A DNA stretch of 8,842 nucleotides from WYZ-LMO6 sp964509845 (lineage in GTDB: Archaea > Hadarchaeota > Hadarchaeia > Hadarchaeales > WYZ-LMO6), in NCBI GenBank assembly GCA_964509845.1, contig CAZDZG010000039.1, positions 1 through 8,842 on the forward strand, in the 5' to 3' direction. The position numbers and the translations under genes are program-made. Below are positions 6,192 to 8,842 of this stretch, piece after piece. The notes under the pieces are model-generated. The model saw only the letters and a program-made list of their open reading frames with translations, made no database searches and was not told the DNA's origin. Numbering within the stretch: the stretch's first letter is position 1; each line of letters begins with the position of its first letter.

Positions 6192-7378
6192 GCCCCCCTC
6201 ACCGAGGAGTACTCCCTGCCCAGCAGCAGGTTTCCTATGGCGATCTTCTGGGCCTCCACCGTTCCTTCCGCCACGGTGGCCCCCAGCACCCACCTGAGGG
6301 CGAGGTGGGCGTCGAGCTCGGTGGTGAGCCCCATGGCCCCGTACCAGAGGGTGGCGTCGGTGACGGCCCTCAGGCAGTCCACGGAGGCCAGCAGCTTGGC
6401 CTCCGAGGCCGCCAGGGCCACCGCCGAGGGGTTCCCCCTTCCCCTTCTGAGCTCCTCCACCAGCTGTCCGGCCCTGTAGGTCAGGAGGCGGGCCGCATCC
6501 ACCCTGGCCCGGTGCTCCGCCAGCTGGAACTGCACGCCCTGGAACTTCGCCAGGGGCCTGCCGAAGGAGGTCCTTTGCTTCAGGTACTCCGCCCCCTCCT
6601 CCAGCAGCCTGAGGGTGGGCCCGATCAGGCTCATGGCCACCGCCACCCTGGTGATCACGAAGCCCTCCTGGATCAGGTAGACGCCCCTGTTCTCCTCCCC
6701 CACCAGGTAGTGGGAGGGGACCCTCACCCCCTCGTACCTGATCCTACCCAGCGAGGGCCCCAGCGTCTCGAGCTCCGACCACTCCACCCCGGGCCTGGAG
6801 AGGGGGACGTAGATCAAACCCATCCCCCTGTGCCCGAGCTCGGGGGAGGTCTTCCCCGTCACCAGGTGCCCCCCTCCCAGGGTCCCGGCTTCCGCCACCA
6901 GGCTTATGCACTGTTTCTCCCCGGTCACCACGTACTCCTCACCCTCCCTCCTTATCCTGGTCTGCACGGCCGTGAAGTCCGTGCCGCATCCCGGCTCGGT
7001 GGAGGCCAGGCCCAGCACGGCCTCTCCCCCCGCTATGGAGGGGAGGAGCTCCTCCTTCAGTTTTTCCCGTCCATGCTCGCTCACGATGAGGCCCTCCGTG
7101 TTGGAGAGGAGAACGCATACCGTTACCAGGCCGCTGCGGTCGGCCCTGGAGAGCTCCTCCACGGCCACCAGGAAGGTCGGGTAATCGGAGGCCGAGCCCC
7201 CGTACTCCTCAGGGAGGAGGAGGCCCGTGAGCCCGAAGCCCGCCAGCTCCCTCCAGAGCTCGCGCGGAATCCTCCTGGTCCTGAAGAGCTCCCTGGAGCG
7301 GGGCTCCAAGACCTTGGTCAGGAACTCGCGGAGGGAACGGCGGTAAAGCTCCTGCTCCTCCGTCAGCCCCGCCTCCAT
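6188..7378 (-). CDS. Acyl-CoA dehydrogenase family protein
   Basis: A flavoprotein expected to oxidise an acyl-CoA to the 2,3-enoyl-CoA and pass electrons to an electron-transfer flavoprotein. The 396 residues match the family length. Order: an N-terminal helical domain; the beta domain with STEPGCGTD (126-134, FAD/substrate site) and GEKQCISL, where related enzymes have the KxxIT strand; then the C-terminal helical domain with RTSFGRPLAKFQGVQFQLAE (flavin contact) and AEGTVEAQ. E371 of that motif aligns with the catalytic Glu of medium- and short-chain enzymes. The substrate cannot be read from sequence; KQCIS recalls cyclohexanecarboxyl-CoA-type enzymes only loosely. It starts 3 nt after the ADP-ribosylglycohydrolase stop, and its own stop overlaps the phosphorylase start. 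No ETF, thiolase or acyl-CoA ligase gene is in the window, so the link to methylthio-nucleoside salvage is unexplained. Confidence 0.92.
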   Translation of the reverse strand: MEAGLTEEQELYRRSLREFLTKVLEPRSRELFRTRRIPRELWRELAGFGLTGLLLPEEYGGSASDYPTFLVAVEELSRADRSGLVTVCVLLSNTEGLIVSEHGREKLKEELLPSIAGGEAVLGLASTEPGCGTDFTAVQTRIRREGEEYVVTGEKQCISLVAEAGTLGGGHLVTGKTSPELGHRGMGLIYVPLSRPGVEWSELETLGPSLGRIRYEGVRVPSHYLVGEENRGVYLIQEGFVITRVAVAMSLIGPTLRLLEEGAEYLKQRTSFGRPLAKFQGVQFQLAEHRARVDAARLLTYRAGQLVEELRRGRGNPSAVALAASEAKLLASVDCLRAVTDATLWYGAMGLTTELDAHLALRWVLGATVAEGTVEAQKIAIGNLLLGREYSSVRGA

Positions 7379-7381
7379 CCT

Positions 7382-8272
7382 TTACCTTATTCCTTCCCTC
7401 ATTTGAACCTTCAGCCTCCAGAGCCCCTCCGCCAGCTGCTCCAGCTCCTCCCTCCTCTCCACCCTCTCCCTCCACTCCCGCGGTATTCCCCCCTCCCCGT
7501 GGTAGGCGCCGCTCAGGGCCCCCGTCATGGCCCCTATGGTGTCGGTGTCCCCTCCCAGCCCCACCGCGTAGCGAAGGGCCTCCCCGAAGCTTCCGAAGTG
7601 AAGGAGGAAGCAACAGATGGCGGTGGGGACGGAGCGGTGGGCCTCCACCCCGTTCCCCAGCTCCCTCACCACCCTTTCCCTCCTCCCCCCCTCCTCCAGC
7701 ATCTTCCTCACCTTCCCCAGCTTCTCCAGGTAAACGGGGTGGGAGGTGAAGCTCTCCAGCTCCTCCAGGAAGTCGAAGGGGTCGAAGGAGGAGGGGGGAG
7801 GGGCGCACAGGGCCAGGGAGACCGCCCTGGCCTGCAGGACCGCCCCCTCCCTCCCCAGCTCGTGGGCGTGGGTGAGGAGGCTCTGGGCCTCGGCCACCTC
7901 CCTCAGCCTCACGGGATCGTCGTAGTAGAGCAGGCCCACCGGGGCCACCCTCATGGCCGCCCCGTTCCCATAGGATCCCCTTCCCCCGAACAGGTACCTG
8001 GAGGCCTCGTTCCAGGGCACCCCAGCCCTGAGGAGGGAAAAGACGGTGGGGGGACCGGGGGCATAGCCCCTCCAGGGCTCCCTCTCGTAGTTCCTCAGGA
8101 AGGTCCAGGCCAGGTGCTCCCCGTCAAAACCTTTCCTCTCCACCAGGGACTGGGCCAGCCCCATCGTCATGTGGGTGTCATCCGTCCACCTCCCCGAGAA
8201 CTCCCCCCGGGAGCTCCCCAGGGCATCCCCCACCGCCGTTCCCAGCAGGCAGCCCCTGAACTTCTCCCTCAT
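7382..8272 (-). CDS. ADP-ribosylglycohydrolase family protein (ARH/DraG-like)
   Basis: Expected to remove ADP-ribose from modified proteins, nucleic acids or small ADP-ribose esters, using two magnesium ions. The 296 residues contain the family motifs: GCLLGTAVGDALG at the N-terminus (7-19), WTDDTHM with T30, D31 and D32 (first metal site), YGNGAAMR (101-108), and GGDTDTIGAM with D242 and D244 (second metal site). GNGAAMR plus GGDTDT is close to ARH3 and DraG proteins, so the enzyme should be active. The ATG at 8272 is chosen because MREKFRGCLLG is the normal N-terminus. The frame runs on upstream, but that part is tRNA sequence. The start lies only 5 nt after the CCA of tRNA-Leu and has no ribosome binding site, so the message is probably released by tRNA processing. 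It heads a tight cluster with the acyl-CoA dehydrogenase and phosphorylase genes. The target is unknown. Confidence 0.92.
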   Translation of the reverse strand: MREKFRGCLLGTAVGDALGSSRGEFSGRWTDDTHMTMGLAQSLVERKGFDGEHLAWTFLRNYEREPWRGYAPGPPTVFSLLRAGVPWNEASRYLFGGRGSYGNGAAMRVAPVGLLYYDDPVRLREVAEAQSLLTHAHELGREGAVLQARAVSLALCAPPPSSFDPFDFLEELESFTSHPVYLEKLGKVRKMLEEGGRRERVVRELGNGVEAHRSVPTAICCFLLHFGSFGEALRYAVGLGGDTDTIGAMTGALSGAYHGEGGIPREWRERVERREELEQLAEGLWRLKVQMREGIR

Positions 8273-8277
8273 CTTCG

Positions 8278-8365
8278 TGGTGCAGGGGGTGGGATTTGAA
8301 CCCACGAAGGCCTTCGCCACGGGGTCCTAAGCCCCGCTCCTTAGACCAGGCTTGGATACCCCTGC
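8278..8365 (-). tRNA. tRNA-Leu, anticodon TAG, CCA encoded
   Basis: An 88-nt type II tRNA. The acceptor arm GCAGGGG (8365-8359) pairs perfectly with CCCCTGC (8288-8282), followed by discriminator A and an encoded CCA (8280-8278). The D stem is TCC/GGA with a GG-containing loop. The anticodon stem CGGGG/CCCCG holds the loop CTTAGGA, giving anticodon TAG, which reads CUA and possibly other CUN leucine codons. The 14-nt variable arm, TGGCGAAGGCCTTC, can form a GGC/GCC stem with a GAAG loop, as expected for leucine tRNAs. The T arm is GTGGG-TTCAAAT-CCCAC. No intron is present. Discriminator A and the long variable arm are leucine identity features in archaea. Confidence 0.95.
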
Positions 8366-8394
8366 CATAAAAAATTGGAAGGCCGGCTTAAGTT
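8366..8394 (-). promoter_or_regulatory. tRNA-Leu promoter with embedded oligo-T stop signal for the upstream operon
   Basis: On the minus strand a purine-rich BRE-like GGAAGAA leads into ACTTAAGC (TATA-like core CTTAAG, 8392-8387), about 26 nt before the mature tRNA 5' end. That is the expected spacing for a transcription start at or just before it. The TAA stop of the upstream zinc-protein gene (8390-8388) lies inside the TATA-like box. A run of six T (8374-8369), just 3 nt before the tRNA, is of the kind that ends archaeal transcription and may terminate the upstream message. Assigned from motif and spacing. Confidence 0.5.
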
Positions 8395-8579
8395 CTTCCC
8401 GGTACCCCCCACTGGCGCATCCTCTCGTACCTCGCCTGTTTCTTTCCTTCCCTGTGGCACCGCCTGCAGTAGAACCTCCCCAGGAGCCTCTTGGCGCACT
8501 CCCGGTGCAGGAGGGCCCCGCAGCCGCTGCACCTCACCCCCTCCTCCACGGGTTTCCCGCACACGGCGCAGGGGGTCAT
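8388..8579 (-). CDS. Small RING/PHD-like binuclear zinc protein
   Basis: A 63-residue protein whose zinc ligands follow C4-x2-C7-x9-C17-x2-C20-x4-H25-x2-C28-x9-C38-x2-C41. This C4HC3 order and spacing fits a cross-brace fold binding two zinc ions, as in RING-variant, PHD and prokaryotic RING (Prok-RING) domains. The stretch RCSGCGALLHREC (16-28) is especially like the prokaryotic RING families. The rest is a basic tail with no membrane segment. The ATG directly follows the TAG of the upstream membrane-protein gene (TAGATG), with GGTGGG upstream as ribosome binding site, so the two are co-translated and may work together. Ubiquitin-type E3 activity cannot be claimed from the finger alone; a scaffold or nucleic-acid role is equally possible. 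That it is a real gene is supported by the eight ordered ligands and the junction. Confidence 0.75.
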   Translation of the reverse strand: MTPCAVCGKPVEEGVRCSGCGALLHRECAKRLLGRFYCRRCHREGKKQARYERMRQWGVPGRT

Positions 8580-8842
8580 CTACCCACCGGTCTGCAGGCT
8601 GCGGTAGGCCGCGAAGAGGGAGAGGAGGGAGGCGATCGTGCTCAGGTACAGCCCCCAGGAGTAGTGGGAGAAGCTGTCGAAGCCCACCAGGCAGGTTACC
8701 AGCGAGAGGAAGCCGCAGACCGCCGAGATGGGAAGGAGGGGAAAGAGGCGCTGGAGGAGGGGATGGTCCAGGTATCCCAGGTGCAGGGCCGCGGAGGCCA
8801 GGAAGATCAGGGAGATGAAGAAGGTGATCTTCCCCAGCCCGG
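8580..8842 (-). CDS. Integral membrane protein, C-terminal part (5' end beyond window)
   Basis: An open frame enters from the window edge and runs 86 residues to a TAG stop at 8582-8580. It is strongly hydrophobic, with three likely membrane segments: ITFFISLIFLASAALHL at the start, a stretch around FPLLPISAVCGFLSLVTCLVG, and YLSTIASLLSLFAAY near the end. The tail YRSLQTGG is short and follows the last segment. I do not recognise the family. The downstream zinc-protein ATG touches its stop codon, so the two form an operon. Small membrane proteins followed by or fused to zinc ribbons or RING-like domains are a recurring prokaryotic arrangement, but no function can be given. Confidence 0.72.
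   Translation of the reverse strand, partial: GLGKITFFISLIFLASAALHLGYLDHPLLQRLFPLLPISAVCGFLSLVTCLVGFDSFSHYSWGLYLSTIASLLSLFAAYRSLQTGG

Noticed and set aside
6305..8299. A 664-codon open frame on the plus strand opposite three genes
   Set aside because: Its product is a low-complexity Pro/His/Leu/Gly/Gln mixture with no domain. It is a by-product of the purine-rich genes on the minus strand, all of which have clear motifs.
8273..8320. Earlier in-frame start for the ADP-ribosylglycohydrolase at 8320
   Set aside because: The added residues are translated tRNA-Leu sequence (T arm, variable arm and acceptor).
1..8842. CRISPR array, insertion sequence, prophage or defence island
   Set aside because: No spaced direct repeats, transposase, terminal repeats or phage genes were seen; the window reads as ordinary chromosomal genes.

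Overview
The window looks like a piece of an archaeal chromosome. It holds an archaeal-type ATP-dependent DNA ligase, a DacZ-type diadenylate cyclase, a relative of transcription factor S (TFS), a single-strand exonuclease-like DHH protein, TATA-box promoters and a tRNA with an encoded CCA. Base composition is very G+C-rich. Coding strands are strikingly purine-rich (Arg mostly AGG, many GAG and GTG codons), so pyrimidine-rich stretches of the + strand mark minus-strand genes. This style, plus a CxC motif in the nucleoside phosphorylase, suggests a thermophilic archaeon. DacZ points to the Euryarchaeota or a deep relative such as the Hadarchaeota, but the lineage is inference.

Left part (1-2613): a diadenylate cyclase gene (minus, cut by the window edge) diverges from the DNA ligase gene (plus) across a 112-bp promoter region. 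The ligase stop codon abuts the stop codon of a convergent DHH/DHHA1 phosphoesterase of the archaeal RecJ/GAN type. Middle (2611-5393): the DHH gene diverges from mtnA (methylthioribose-1-phosphate isomerase) across only 37 bp. A clear TATA promoter then drives a small TFS-like protein that keeps only the N-terminal zinc ribbon.

Right part (5397-8842), all minus strand: reading in the direction of transcription come the tail of a membrane protein, a 63-residue zinc protein with RING/PHD-like cysteine spacing, tRNA-Leu(TAG), an ADP-ribosylglycohydrolase starting 5 nt after the tRNA CCA, an acyl-CoA dehydrogenase, and a methylthio-nucleoside phosphorylase. The last three are joined by a 3-nt gap and an ATGA overlap.

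Two themes run through the window. One is DNA and RNA upkeep (ligase, RecJ-like nuclease, TFS-like factor, tRNA, with c-di-AMP synthesis beside it). The other is methylthio-nucleoside salvage (mtnA and the phosphorylase). The phosphorylase carries Asn where adenine-specific enzymes carry Asp, which suggests a route through 5'-methylthioinosine. No mobile element, CRISPR array or long empty stretch was seen; the largest gap between genes is about 110 bp.
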